Shown: positions 10,115 through 21,329 of the stretch, one piece after another
Position numbering within the stretch: the stretch's first letter is position 1
Layout of the letters: each line of letters begins with the position of its first letter
Assembly: GCA_037447655.1 (NCBI GenBank)
Contig: JBBHKE010002026.1
Location: forward strand, 62,001 to 126,000
DNA from: Zygnema cylindricum
Lineage: Eukaryota; Streptophyta; Zygnematophyceae; Zygnematales; Zygnemataceae
Reading direction: 5' to 3'
Length of the DNA: 64,000 nucleotides
The notes under the pieces: model-generated
Databases searched by the model: none
What the model saw: the letters and a program-made list of their open reading frames with translations, nothing else
What the model was told of the DNA's origin: nothing
Program-made: the position numbers and the translations under genes

Positions 10115-10900
10115 GAAGATGAGCTGAAAAGACGCGAAAGTGGGTCAAAATGCGCTAGATGACAAACTTCATCGCGCTAGACGACAAACTCGAGTACATG
10201 TAAAGTTTCAAGGTAATGGAACTTGTACGGCGGTAATTTCAATTTTTTGGTATGGCAGCAGATTTTCTCGTGTTTTTCCAAGTTATGGAGGAAAACGACA
10301 GAAAATAACTGTAATTTTAGCAGATGCGAATGTACCCTAAGGTCCCTTACTTAGGTACCGGGCTGTATTTCGGGCATATCTTTGCAACGAGACGTGGAAA
10401 ACACGCGCCGTAAATTCATCCGTCAAGAGGACTTAGAAAAGTGACACGTGAAACCGAATGTCACTAAGGATGACAATCCCCTAAGGTCTCTTACTTGGGT
10501 ACACATCCAACTATCACGCATATCTTTGCGCCAAGACACCAGAAATGTGCACAATTAATTTTGCATTCAAGAAGACTCGGAAAGCAACACAACAATCTAT
10601 AGCATGCTAAGTTTTGGCAAATGGAAGCGGATGGTGGCTATTTTTCCCGATATCGGTAGGCGAAAAAGTTCTAAGGTATGGGAGTCCGCCGAAAGTCCGC
10701 CGATTCGTGTCCGATAATTTTCGCGAGTACAACGACTTAATACAAGCACCTTTCACAAAATGAACTTTTTTGAAAAATGATCTGATCGGCAGAAACAATT
10801 GTCGAAGGAAAAAAGCCACCCGGGTGCCTTTGGACCCATTAATTGTCCTATTTTGTGAGCGCTAACAATATAAAGTGTTTATTACCACTATTGTTGTCAC
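10115..10900. other. No gene recognised
   Basis: Two related segments near 10340-10410 and 10480-10550 share 'taaggtcycttacttrggtac' and 'catatctttgc', and a further relative lies at 12950-13060. Short ORFs show no family motif. Confidence 0.5.
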
Positions 10901-11250
10901 AGCAAACATAAAGTTGTGTTACAAACATGGTTAGGAGTTTATTTTACCTCTTTTTGTGAGAGAAACTATAAACGTTGTTTGTCACAAATATCTTTGTAAG
11001 CGCAAACCCAAATTTGTGTAAGAAACAAGGTTTAGGGTTTTTTTTAACTCTTTTTTTGTACGTTAATTAAAAACTTTGTTCGTTAATATTTTTGTTGTTA
11101 TCGCAAACACAAATTTTTGTTGCAAACATAGTTTAGGGTTATTTTTTTACTATTTTTGTGGGCGTAATTATAAACGTTGTTCATTATAAGAAATTATTGT
11201 TAGCGCAAACACAAATTTGAGTTACAAATTTGAGAGTTTATTTTAATAGA
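10901..11250 (+). repeat. ~100-bp tandem minisatellite, about 3.5 copies
   Basis: Units begin near 10901, 11001, 11102 and 11204 with [a/c]gcaaacayaaatttgtg, followed by acaaacatrgtttagggtt and a T-rich tail ending aaacgttgtt. Two units contain the word tttaggg. Confidence 0.75.
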
Positions 11251-12389
11251 GGTGCTTGATTTTAGTCCACTAAAGTAGACTCTAAGGGTCGAACTTTGAG
11301 TAATTATTATGGATGAAGGGTGAAGAATTTGACATATGTCCCTTTAATGGAAAAGTCTTAAATTGACCTCGGGTAGCGGAAAAAAAATGTTGGATTGAAA
11401 AATCGGGAACTTTTTCTAAGGAAAATAAATTTGGTAAAAAAAGGTGCAAAGTTGGTTATTGTAAAAGGCTTGCAAAAATTGTTAGCGAAAGTTGCTCGTT
11501 TTTAAATGGGATTTCGGTGACGGACTCCTGTGAATAAAAATGTTGGGCATTGTATCGAATTTTGCTGTTGCAACTTTCTTGGAGAGGTGATAATGCACAG
11601 ATTTTCCCCAAAGAAATATCTGTACCAACATTCGCATTTGATGGCGTAATTTAAACACCATATCGAAAAACAACCTCATTGTATCGAAATTCAACCTACC
11701 TTGACATCGATTTTTTTGCGAAGACCACCTAGATTCGGCTCTATGTGGAGCATTTGCTTTATCGCAAGTGCTTATCGGAATACCCCCTAATTTTTTTTTG
11801 GTGTTAAAAAAAAAAGCCATAGTCGAATGTTTGAAATTTGTAATAGTGGGTTATAAGTCAAATACCATCTCATTATCATCTTCGCGAACCCGGAAAGAAA
11901 TTCGTGTCCATGGGAAGATATTCTGCTGTTGGTAAATAAAATGATACTTATGATTCATCCCAAATGGTATAGACAAACTGATACTAATTGTCCCAAATTT
12001 GGCATTTGAAGGTGAACTTGAATATCGTATAGGAATATCACATAGTTTTATCAGAATATAACTCATTTCAATATCGCATTTTTTGTGAAAACAAGCTCAA
12101 AATTTGGTTGTATTCATGGCATTAGCTTATTACAAAAGCTTCTCTAAATACCACATAATTTTGACCTGCTATTCTCAAAAAATCCCATATTGAATTGTTT
12201 GAAGTCTGCAAAATTGTGACTTAGCCCAATATAGAGTGAAAGTATCATCTTCAAATGTGAAATTTGCCTAATCCCATGATATTGGTGGTTTTCCATTAGA
12301 TCGCTTAAAATTCTACAAGATTTCGGTGGTTTTCAGTTTAAATAAACCATATTTTTGGCCTATTTCTAAAGTAAACCTTGAAGGGTCAG
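11251..12389. other. No gene recognised
   Basis: AT-rich sequence with scattered short ORFs on both strands (for example 11482-11820 minus). None has a recognisable domain. Confidence 0.5.
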
Positions 12390-13820
12390 AACTCGACGTA
12401 CAGAAGCTCCGGTACTTTCCCAATATTTGAAGGGTTTGAACTCGGCGTACACGAGATATAGTAGTTAACGAGATGGGGGAGTCAGGTTTTCCGGAGAAAA
12501 GTCAGTGTAATAAAAAAAGCGGCGGGGGGGGGAGGGGATGGCAAAATATAAAAATTCCTAGGCAATTTAATATATTTTGCATCCCCGCTCCCCCCTCTCT
12601 TTAGTGCATTGACTTTTCCCCGTAAAACCAGACTTCCCCATCTCGTTAACGTTAAGCATGATTTTACCCACCTTCGGCGGATCCTCCGTTACGAAAAGCC
12701 TTCGGCCTTCAACCAACCCTTTTTCTACCTTCCTCTATACTTAGCCGTTTTTCCAGTTTATTTGACTCGGCGTACACGGCTTCCGGTACTTAGTCATATT
12801 TTTCTAACATTTTTGTCTTGGCGTCCACGGCTTCCGGATCTTATTCAAATTTTCGGATTTTCTGCCTCGACGTTTACTACTTTCGGTACTTAGTCAAACA
12901 TTTGGATATTCTGGCTCGGCGTTCACGGAAATTGGCATGCAATAGCTCGTTGCAAAGATTTTGAAGTATTTTCCACGGCAAAACTAACGGTGCACGCTTC
13001 CGTTCTCTCGTTGCAAAGATATGACCGAAATACGGCCTGGTGCGCAACCTAAGGGAGCTTAGTCCATTGTCACTTTTGTTTTATTTCGGTTTCCGGCCTC
13101 GCTTGCCAGATTTTGACGTGTGATAACTCGTTGGAAAGGTCGCAAAGTCCAATTCTAGACACAATCAACGGCGCGTAATTCCGATCTTTCACCGCAAAGA
13201 TATGCCCGAACTACTGCTCAATCCTTTTAATTACCTAGCCAAAGTTGAAGTTCTTTAGACTCTGAGTACACGGAACTCCAATCCTTCCTCCCTATACGTT
13301 ACCAACAGCTCCCCCCTTCGACACCCTGACTTTTCTCACAAAAACTAGACTCCTCCACCTCGCTAACGTAGAGGAAGTTTCTACTCGCCCCCGCGGGTTC
13401 TCCTTTATGGAAGGCCTTCGGCCTTCAACCACTTCGAACAAACCGGAACCACCTCGACATACACGACATCCGGTGCTTTTCAAAAATTTGTGAATTCGGC
13501 ACCTCGGAGTACACGGTTCTTCGTACTTAGCTGCAATTTTCCCCTTTGTCTAACCTGATTCTCCCACAAAATCTAGACTCCCCCATCTCGTTAACGTAGA
13601 GCAGGTTTTTACCCGCCCTCGCCTTCGGCGTGGGCGGATCTTCCCTTACGGAAGGCCTTCGGCCTTTAACCAGCTTCCGCTACGTATATTCGGATCTCTA
13701 TTTGCCACCGAGTGCTCCCCTCCCCTCCCTTTTGTCCTCACTTTTCCCCTAAAAACTAGACTCCCCCATCTCGTTAACGTCGAGCAAGTTTTAACGCACC
13801 CCCGCACGCCCAGATTTGTT
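12390..13820. repeat. Field of degenerate repeats of two kinds
   Basis: Repeat 1, about 50 bp, ctcggcgtacacggcttccgg + tacttagtcaaatttt: copies near 12395, 12433, 12766, 12819, 12866, 12913, 13455 and 13499. Repeat 2, gacttttcccc-aaaactagac-tcccccatctcgttaacg: copies near 12610, 13327, 13556 and 13740, several followed by ccttcggccttcaacc. No gene is supported inside. Confidence 0.65.
12462..12657. repeat. Large imperfect inverted repeat
   Basis: Gttaacgagatgggggagtc...ccggagaaaagtcagtg (about 12468-12514) is the reverse complement of tgacttttcccc...gacttccccatctcgttaac (about 12608-12653). The interior also pairs in part (ggggggggaggggatg...catccccgctccccc and an internal aaaatata/tatatttt). 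The whole could fold into a long hairpin. Confidence 0.65.
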
Positions 13821-14734
13821 GGTTTTGGTGCGATCTTTAGCGATTTATTTGTACCGGCAAAGATTTATTTGTACCGACAAACTTTTACCAATTCACAATT
13901 TGTGACGTGACGTGACGCGACGAATCGAAGTGTACGGAATCTGACGACGATTCCGCCAACCTTATTTTGTGTACAGATTGTGTCAAAATTGAGGAGCGGT
14001 ACATTGTGGTGGAAAGCGACAAAACGACAACATCTCACTGCACCACTTATTTAGGCATTTCATCACAAGATGACACACAAGATGATATATATAGTGCAGC
14101 AAGGCATTTAAAATAACTATAACATGGAAATGTCATGCAGATCACTCTCAGACTCCGAATACTCCCAGGATTCAACAGGAAAGCATTTACTTTATTTGAT
14201 CAAAAACTCTTTGTACATTCTTTATTAGGATTCAGATCATAGAACATAGAAAGAGAATGCAACTTTATTAAAGTTACTACATAGGAACTATTTGTATTCC
14301 AATTGGGGCTCACTTCGGCTGACGCATTGAGGCCCCTTGACTATAACTACATTTCTCAAGCCGCTTAAACCTGTCTAATCTATTGATTTGTTTCTATGCC
14401 TCTCCCATTGCCATCTACCTAGTGGTTTGTATAGGCTAAGTTTCGCGGTGTTAGATGTCACATGTTTATAAGTTTGTTTCGCACTGGCTTATATGACTGT
14501 GTAAAACCACGTTATATAACAAAAACCTACCATCCAAGAAGGGAGTCAGAGCCAAGTGTCTCAAGAGTAGATCCCGCTTTAGTGTCCAATCCCAAGGAGG
14601 CCTCGAATCCTCTACCTTCCCCATCTATGACGACCATCACAAGGCAAGAACAAAGTCATCACAGACGATGAAGCGCTCTGCAAAACAGTGAAATGCATGT
14701 CATTAATTCTATCATAAAAGGAGAAGATTCATGC
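13821..14734. other. No gene recognised
   Basis: Contains a short direct repeat near 13835-13885 (gatttatttgtaccg twice) and gacgtgacgtgacgcgacg. Nothing else assignable. Confidence 0.45.
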
Positions 14735-15167
14735 CCCAGATTTACTCACACCAACAAGTGATTATTGGAAAGTGAGGAAGGAGGCTCAAATTAGGAGCAA
14801 ACTAATTTCTGACAGAATTGCAGCTGAGATAATAGCACACATAGGAAAAGAGATCTTAAGAAACTAAATCTTATCGTTAAAAGATCTAACCACGGAGAGT
14901 GTGGATTTGCCTAGGGCAAAGAGTTGTATCACCCTCAAGGAAGACACCTCAAAGAAAGGAGATCCACCAATAAAAAGAACTCATGTCATGGAGGTCGTCG
15001 GTAAGGAATATTCAATCAGTGGAGGAGCAAGTGTGTTTCCCATCAAGAAAAATCAAACAAACAAAGGTCGAAAAACAAGAAAGGAAAATGTAAGTGAGAA
15101 TTACTTCAATGTCCTTCTAAGCTCCCTAACACATGATACAAAAAACGGAAAAGAGTGCAAAAGTTAG
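14735..15167 (+). pseudogene. Possible decayed unknown coding sequence
   Basis: One frame reads APDLLTPTSDYWKVRKEAQ, then KLISDRIAAEIIAHIGKEIL, meets TAA near 14865, and resumes in the same frame with ILSLKDLTTESVDLPRAKSC to the stop at 15165-15167. The ATG at 14901 opens the 88-codon second half. It is hydrophilic and Lys/Ser/Thr-rich with no domain I recognise. It may be a decayed gene or chance; gag of an unknown element is another possibility. Confidence 0.25.
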
Positions 15168-15892
15168 TGCAATAGTCAGACAACGATAAAGGAAACTGGA
15201 ACTCACTAGAGAGGACCAGATCCTCCCGCCTTCGGCCTTCAACCTTCAACCGATACATTCCAATGAAAACCATTGCTTTCTCCCACCTCGTGCGTTTATA
15301 TGTTTACGTTCATTATCTCATCTCTCACACGCAACACATTCCACTTGCCACAAGTTTCAATCCAACATCATCAGCTCCATTGATTTGAAAATACCTATTC
15401 AACCTTATAGCAACGTTATGCCAAAGCGAATTAACATCGTTAACGTCATTTCCAAAGCAATAACCAACACTCAAACATTTTCCATTTTCAGACCTGGATA
15501 AAACCGACAATGTTCCATGCAAGTTTTAAACTCATTCCCCCCCCCTATCTTTGTCCTATGCCCCTATAGTTTGGCTAATTTGGCTTTCCTCAACGCTCTT
15601 TTCATATTTTTTCTCGATATTTATTTTCTCCTTAGTGATCCGTCGATTCTTCTGATTGTTTTTTTTTTTTTTCCTTTTTTTTATGATCTGCCGATTTCCT
15701 TTTTCTTTTCTTTATGGATCAGTTTTGATGTCGCCTCGAGAGCGTTGATCGCCATCGAGAAACTTGCCCTTTTGATCCTGTGAGCGCCTCGCTTGACTCC
15801 CTTTCTTTTTCTCAGATATCTTATCCGATTCTTGCAGCCGTAAGATCGTTGATCTCTCTAAGCGCGCTTTCGATCGACTATTCTTATGGATT
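15168..15892. other. No gene; pyrimidine-rich tract
   Basis: A T-rich tract near 15655-15720 gives hydrophobic ORFs that look like compositional artefacts. Ccttcggccttcaaccttcaacc near 15232 is a stray copy of the word found in the 12390-13820 repeat field. Confidence 0.45.
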
Positions 15893-16183
15893 TTGATTAT
15901 CCAAGAATGGACTCCTCCTACCCTCCCTTTCTCCACCTATGTTTTTGGGCCTTTCTCTCATCACCCTCCTATTGTTGGAACCGGCGACGTCGCGGCCGAT
16001 TGCTTCCTAGTTGCAAACAGACCACTTATGAACCCAACGCCTTATTATTTAGGGAAAGAGGTGAATATTCACGAAACGAGCAAGCACCCCTTGCGACAAC
16101 GCCTCCTCTCCCATATCCATTCCCTTTTTCGCAGCCCATTTTTGAGCATTCGGCACGGCTTCATCTCTTTGAATGACGAATAA
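15893..16183 (+). CDS. Hypothetical protein, doubtful
   Basis: 96 codons, stop TAA at 16181-16183. Mixed composition (VAADCFLVANRPLMNPTPYY, KHPLRQRLLSHIHSLF). An overlapping +1 frame of the same length exists (15886-16176), so coding is not certain. No recognisable domain, signal peptide or partner. It could be a fragment of a larger spliced gene. Confidence 0.2.
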   Translation: MIIQEWTPPTLPFSTYVFGPFSHHPPIVGTGDVAADCFLVANRPLMNPTPYYLGKEVNIHETSKHPLRQRLLSHIHSLFRSPFLSIRHGFISLNDE

Positions 16184-16260
16184 ACTCTCATTTTAACGGT
16201 TGTAGAGATCTAGTAGCAATACGCATCTTTGCCTCACGACACCAGCTTTTGCTGGTACAC

Positions 16261-16818
16261 CTATTCCTTCTGCGAAGTACTCGTCCACGGTCCCATCAAC
16301 TCCACTTCCCCCTCCAATGTGCCGTAGTGGTCATCGTAAAGCGGTCGCACGCGCACATAAAGCTCGTTGCCCCTCGCGAACGTACATAGTCGCCTACGCA
16401 ACTTCTCCATTGCTCGACCCCATAACATCCCATAGTGCTTCACTTCGATACCGTCTAAATAGGCCACCCGAAGCTTTATCGTTTCCCCTAACCATTTCCT
16501 TCGCTGCAACGAGTGACTACCGCGACAAATCGAACACACTTTCCTTCTGTCCTCTAGAGTGATTTCCCACTCTTTACACAACGTTAAGCGTAGTGCGTCC
16601 AAATTGCTAAATCCTCCTTGTTCTACCTTTAACTTCACCACTCCGCAAAAAGACTTGGAGAAACGCCAAGGGAATTGACGGCACAACGAAGTAAAAGTTG
16701 CATTAATTTGTCGAAGGGCCTCTTGCAACATGTAAGGGAGAGGCTCGTACGGGTTACCCCTCAAATAACGTGTGCAAAAAACACAAATTCTCACGATAAA
16801 TTTGAGCTTCCTCGTCAT
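16261..16818 (-). CDS. Hypothetical 185-residue protein
   Basis: The longest open frame in the gene-poor block: ATG at 16818-16816, stop at 16261. Composition is ordinary for a soluble basic protein (RQFPWRFSKSFCGVVKLKVE, RRKVCSICRGSHSLQRRKW). A CSIC pair and other Cys residues are present but do not match a zinc-finger pattern I know. Immediately upstream there is no obvious promoter. It could be a host exon, a fragment of an unknown element or chance. Its uninterrupted length among decayed neighbours is the only positive sign. Confidence 0.3.
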   Translation of the reverse strand: MTRKLKFIVRICVFCTRYLRGNPYEPLPYMLQEALRQINATFTSLCRQFPWRFSKSFCGVVKLKVEQGGFSNLDALRLTLCKEWEITLEDRRKVCSICRGSHSLQRRKWLGETIKLRVAYLDGIEVKHYGMLWGRAMEKLRRRLCTFARGNELYVRVRPLYDDHYGTLEGEVELMGPWTSTSQKE

Positions 16819-17135
16819 GGATAGACTGGTACTTAGGCCCTCAGCCGGTTCTATATGAGCGTACGTTCAGTTAGGCGATCCGCAACTTGCCTGCGCTATG
16901 ATACGAACTGCTGGATTAAACGCATCGTGCTTGTATAAATGAGGCATTTGTCCAACCCTGTAACATCTTTGCGCTTTGCATTCATCTCGAGATTCTCTAA
17001 GAATCGAGTTGAACCTTTGTCATCGTTAATCAACTTCATCAACCTTGTTTTTTATGATCAAATACTGCGATTCCTCATTGTCGTTTTCTTTCGCTATCAC
17101 CTTAAACGCCCTTTCCACTCGCCAAAGAAGCTTAC
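16819..17135. other. No gene recognised
   Basis: Flank of the LTR starting at 17136. Short overlapping plus-strand frames show no domain. Confidence 0.45.
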
Positions 17136-18082
17136 TGTTGTTTTACGACCACAGAAGCACGTGGAGCAACAGCAGTAGTAGTAGAAGCAGATATAATTCA
17201 CTTATAGAAGCTTATCAAAAATCCTATCAAACAGTTGTTTTCTACTTATCACCAAATCTCACAAAAAAATCCAAACTGCTTCAAACATTACCACAATATA
17301 GGATTTTCCAAAGAATGACAATTTTCCAAAGTTTGAGTTGATTTGATCCAACATATATCAAGATATGCAACTCAAAAGATTCCCAAAAACAATCTGCAAA
17401 TTACACAGTCTGGAAGTCTAGATACATAAAATGTTTTACATCCTAAGTTTTATACTCTACACTCAGTTTTCCTACTTCATAATGCTGTACCGCCGATAGA
17501 AGTGTCCCTAAGAGATACGTCCAAATAACTAAACTTCCACTAAGGTCAAGTGTTCCTAATCACGCTAAAACTAATCTATCAGTGTACAATCAATATTACT
17601 GAGTATTCTATTCAGGTGATTTGTTCAAATACTTGTCGCCGGCTTAGTGACACTTGTCTCGATACGTCAATCTGACTGTTTCACAGCACCTGTCAACGAG
17701 TCACTTGTTTATCCTCTTAAAAATCTCGTCCGTTGACTTGATTCAAATCAACCGCAGTTGCGCAGTTCAATTTTTAATCATATTCAAATATCTGTAGCTT
17801 CGTCGCAGCTGCGTTGTCCTTTACCAAATTAGCCGCAGCTACGTTTTGTCTCGTTGGGTTGCCGCTGTGTTGTCCGTACAGATCTTATCAAAGATTACCG
17901 CAGCTACGCTTGTCCCGTCAGAGTCGCAGCTGCGTTGTTCCACTATGTGTGACACGTATTTTCTGGTGTCGTTACCAATCCAAAACTTGCACTGTGTTTC
18001 AAACGACGACGCGTGTCCCTATAGATCTATATTTCCACCGTCCTACTAATTTGTTGAGACTGAAAGCTTTCCAAAACCAACA
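17136..18082 (-). repeat. 3' LTR of a second-lineage copia element
   Basis: Ends are tgttg (17136) and caaca (18082), a TG...CA LTR with five-base inverted termini. The left 60 bp, reversed, is ctgcttctactactactgct...gtaaaacaaca and matches the LTR end at 4343-4402. A polypurine-like gctttaggggag (reversed) abuts the right end. Repeated cgcagctacg/cgcagctgcg words lie near 17800-17940. No target duplication can be tested because the other LTR is missing. Confidence 0.75.
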
Positions 18083-18253
18083 CTCCCCTAAAGCTTTAGA
18101 CTTAGTATCCCTGCGCAGCTACGATGACGAACTAGCCAACATCACAACATAGCAACATAGCAATTTAGCAGGTCACCCAATTCCACTACATCTCAATTTT
18201 GGACTATCGCAACATGGCAGTATAGAAGTGCAACAATTCAGCTATTCAGTTAA
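18083..18253 (-). other. 3' UTR and polypurine tract of the copia element
   Basis: On the minus strand the RNase H stop near 18254 is followed by irregular ttgctatgttgctatg repeats, then ctttaggggag abutting the LTR at 18082. The polypurine tract primes plus-strand DNA. Confidence 0.6.
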
Positions 18254-19150
18254 TCCCACTGCATCCCTACAATACTTCACCTTAGGAGCAGGAAGAGCTT
18301 TAGTGAGCATATCAGCAATCATTTTTCCATCTGGCAAATAGCATAATTTAATCACTCTAGAGAACACTTTTTCTCTTACAAAGTGTAATCTTACATCCAT
18401 GTGCTTGCTTTTGAAGTGGTGACTCGGGTTAGAAGCATGGCAATGGCAGTCTGGTTATCACACCAGATCACTTGTGGACCAGTTTGCGTGTATTCAAATT
18501 ATTGCAGAATGGATTTCACCCATAAGAGTTCTTTGAGGGCTGAGCTTGCTGCCAATATTCTGATTCCATCGTTGATTGTGCCGTGACCTTCTGAAGTTTG
18601 CTGCTCCAACAGCAAGTCCCTTTCCCAATTTGTAAAACAAATCACGTGGTGGATTTTCGGCTGGGCATGTCGCCATAGCTCGCATCACTCCACGTTTGCA
18701 GCTTCACTTCTCCTCCGCCTAGTGTGAGTTTGAGGTCTTTGGTTCCTACCAAGCATCTTAAAACTCTTCTTGCTGCGTCACGGTCATATTTCTTTGGATT
18801 CTCTAGAATTCTGCTCAGTACCCTAACAGCTGCAGCAATATGCGGAAGGGTACAGTTCATGAAATATATTAAACTTCCCACTATCTGTCTGTAAGGTATC
18901 AATGTCAAAGGATCATTCTCCCCTGAATCAAAATATTCACTGAAAATAACACCCAGTTCTGTTTCTTCCCCTTCTAACTTCTGCGGAAACTCCATAGGTG
19001 TTACACATCCTTTTGCCCCCCTCATTCCATATTCATCTAACATGTTTCCAATAGCTTCTTTTTGAGTCAATTTTATTAATATTCTTTTTCTGTAACTCTC
19101 TACATGGATACTCAAAATATATTTTACCTCATTGAGGTCTTTCATCTAGT
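18254..19150 (-). pseudogene. Copia RT C-terminus and RNase H, broken
   Basis: The frame 19145-18642 has the RT thumb/connection (KDLNEVKYILSIHVES, LTQKEAIGNML) and the pre-RNase H block YRQIVGSLIYFMNCTLPHI...AAVRVLSRILENPKKYDRDAARRVLRCLVG. Frameshifts follow, with RNase H pieces SDASYGDMPSRKSTT, KELLWVKSI, VIWCDNQTAIAM and the C-terminus GKMIADMLTKALPAPKVKYC. Stop near 18254. At about 19150 the sequence switches abruptly to a different copia lineage in another frame, so the upstream part of this element is gone. Confidence 0.88.
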
Positions 19151-20870
19151 CCTGCTAAGTCTAGACGTGTTCTTGTAATATCACGTGTTCTCGTAATAGC
19201 ATACATCAGACTCCCAACAATAAAACGATACAACTCATGGGTTGCTTCTTTGAACAGGCCCACCGAAGTTTTTGATAATTTTGACATTGGGGTCTTAGGG
19301 AGTGGAAATTGGATTGCAATCTGATATAAAGATTATTACATACATCAGAATCCCAACAATCAAACGATACAGCTCATGGGTTGCTCTGGGGGTTGCTCCG
19401 AGAACAGGCCCACCGGAGTTTTTGATAATTTTGACATTGGGGTCTAAAAGAGTGGAAATTGGATTGCAATCTGATATAGAGATTCTGGTGCTGATGTCAT
19501 TGATATATCTTTCCTGAGATAGATATAAGATTTTGGAGGGTAGGTCACATCGAACAAAGAAACCAAGACAATATTTGACTTCTAAGTCAGTCATGGAGAA
19601 GTGGAGATTGAGCATGGTTTTGACTAACTTAATTAGGGGGAAGAAAGGGACAGGCTAGAAGAAGATCATCCACATAGATAACTAAGATGACTACAGACTC
19701 GTTATTGCCTCGTAGGAAAAGAGCAAAATCTGCATCAAGCTTGTTGAAGCCCTCTTTGAGAAGAACTGCCTCCAATTGTTTATTCCAAACACGAGGTGCC
19801 TGTTTTAAGCCACAAAGAAATTTGGGAAAGCGGCAGACGAGTTGCTCTGTGCCTGGCATAATATATCCTTCCGATTGATTGTTAAATATTTCTTCACTTA
19901 ATGTGCCATAGATTTTATCTTAACTTAATGTGCCACAGAGGAAAGCTGTCCGTAGATCCATGTGATGGACGTGCCAGTCACAAGTAGCAGCGTGGGAAAG
20001 GAGTATCCGAATGGAGGTGAGAATGGGCAACTGCGTGGGAATGCAGTATCCAAATGGAGGTGAGAATTGATAGAACAGAGAGAGGCAGATTGAGAGTGAG
20101 ATAGAGAGGAAATGTGAGAGGCGAGAATGAGAGGAGGTAATTGAGAGGGAGAAAAAAAGAGGGAGATAAAGGGATTAATGGGTAGAGAGAATTGAGAAAT
20201 TGGTAGACGAGATGCTCGGTGCCTGGCGCAATATATCCATATCCTTCCGATTCACGGATAAATATTTCTTCACTTAATGTGCCGTAGAGTATAGCTATCC
20301 GTAGATCCATGTGATAGATGTGACAGTCACGGGCAGTAGTGAGGGAAAAGAGTATCCGAATGGAGCAGTGGGGGAAAAGAGTGTCCGAATATAGTTGAGA
20401 ATTGATAGAAAAGAGAGAGGCAGATTGAGAGTGAGAAAGAGAGGAAATGTGAGAGGCGAGAATGAGAGGAAGAGGTAAATTGAGAGGGAGAAAAAAAAAG
20501 GGAGATACAAGGATTAACGGATCATAGAGGCAAATTAAGAGGGAGAGGTGGAGGGAGATAGAGAGGGAACGAGAGGGAGAGTGAGAGAGACAGAATGGGA
20601 GAGAGATTTGAGAGGAATAAGAAGAAGAGGCAAAAAGAGAGACAAACTGAGAAGGAGAGTAAAAGCAGGAGGAAACGGGAGAGGAGTATACCAATGGAGG
20701 TGAATTTGGCCACAAGGACCTATGTCTCTTTGAAATCAACCCCCTCTTTTTGTAAGAATCCTTTACCGCCGAAGCGAGCTCTATACCGGTTAAGGGATCC
20801 ATCGGAATTAGTTTTGATGTGGAAAACCCACTTCAATCCGATGACCTTTCAACCTTGTGGAAGGGAGGTG
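19151..20870 (-). pseudogene. Copia reverse transcriptase of a third lineage, expanded and broken
   Basis: The N-terminal palm lies near 20870-20710 (WVFHIKTNSDGSLNRYRAR, FLQKEGVDFKET), the middle at about 20510-20190 (LYGTLSEEIFIRESEGY, GTEHLVYQF), and the catalytic block at 19859-19629 (LCGLKQAPRVWNKQLE, VILVIYVDDLLLA). The C-terminal part at 19615-19295 has LEVKYCLGFFV...LYLSQERYINDI. Between the conserved blocks sit a duplicated segment and long purine-rich tracts. A ~135-bp duplication repeats the LMY-region at 19200-19320 and 19340-19480. The YVDD active site is intact but the polyprotein frame is not. Confidence 0.85.
20040..20700 (+). repeat. GA-rich tracts with ~350-bp duplication inside RT
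   Basis: Gagaggcagattgagagtgag...gaggaaatgtgagaggcgagaatg occurs at about 20080-20130 and 20415-20465. The adjoining coding segment (gtgcctgg..aatatatcc...cttcacttaatgtgcc...gtagatccatgtga) occurs at about 19850-19965 and 20220-20315. GAGAGG-type purine runs continue to about 20700. Confidence 0.75.
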
Positions 20871-21329
20871 AGTCCCCACGTGCCATTTCTTTGTAATGAG
20901 GCAAATTCTACATTTGTTGCTACTTTTTATGAAGCATGTTGGCTGTGCCTTTTCTTTCTCGAAGCTGACGAGCGTGAGTTCCTTCACTCTTTCAGATGGA
21001 TAGAGTAGGGGCAACACTTGTAGACTTAAAATTGGCATTTGGAATAATATACTGTGGATCATGTGGATCATCAAGATTGACTGAGGAGAGGGAATATGGG
21101 TCTGAGATTTTTTGAGAGAGTGGGGAAAGGGAGGATGATAAATTTATTTTTGAAGTTGTTCTAAAGAGTGTAGGAGGGAGGAGCAAAGAACGATGGGAGA
21201 GTGAAGGAAGATTTGCCGAATGGGGAGGAATGGTAGGTGAAATGAGGATGATGAAGGAGGTTCCGGCTAGGCAAGAAGAGGAGGGGAAGGGGAATTGTTC
21301 ACAAGTTTGAGAAAGAGAGTTGTTTCAGT

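Noticed and set aside
15517-15783. Hydrophobic 88-codon ORF resembling a membrane protein
   Set aside because: Falls on a T-rich tract; the hydrophobicity follows from composition and there is no start context or homology.
19978-20802. 274-codon minus-strand ORF as an independent gene
   Set aside because: It is copia RT sequence interrupted by reverse-complement GA-rich tracts; the Leu/Ser-rich parts are repeat translation.
20595-21008. 137-codon plus-strand ORF
   Set aside because: Antisense of the copia RT N-terminal region and GA repeat; no support as a gene.
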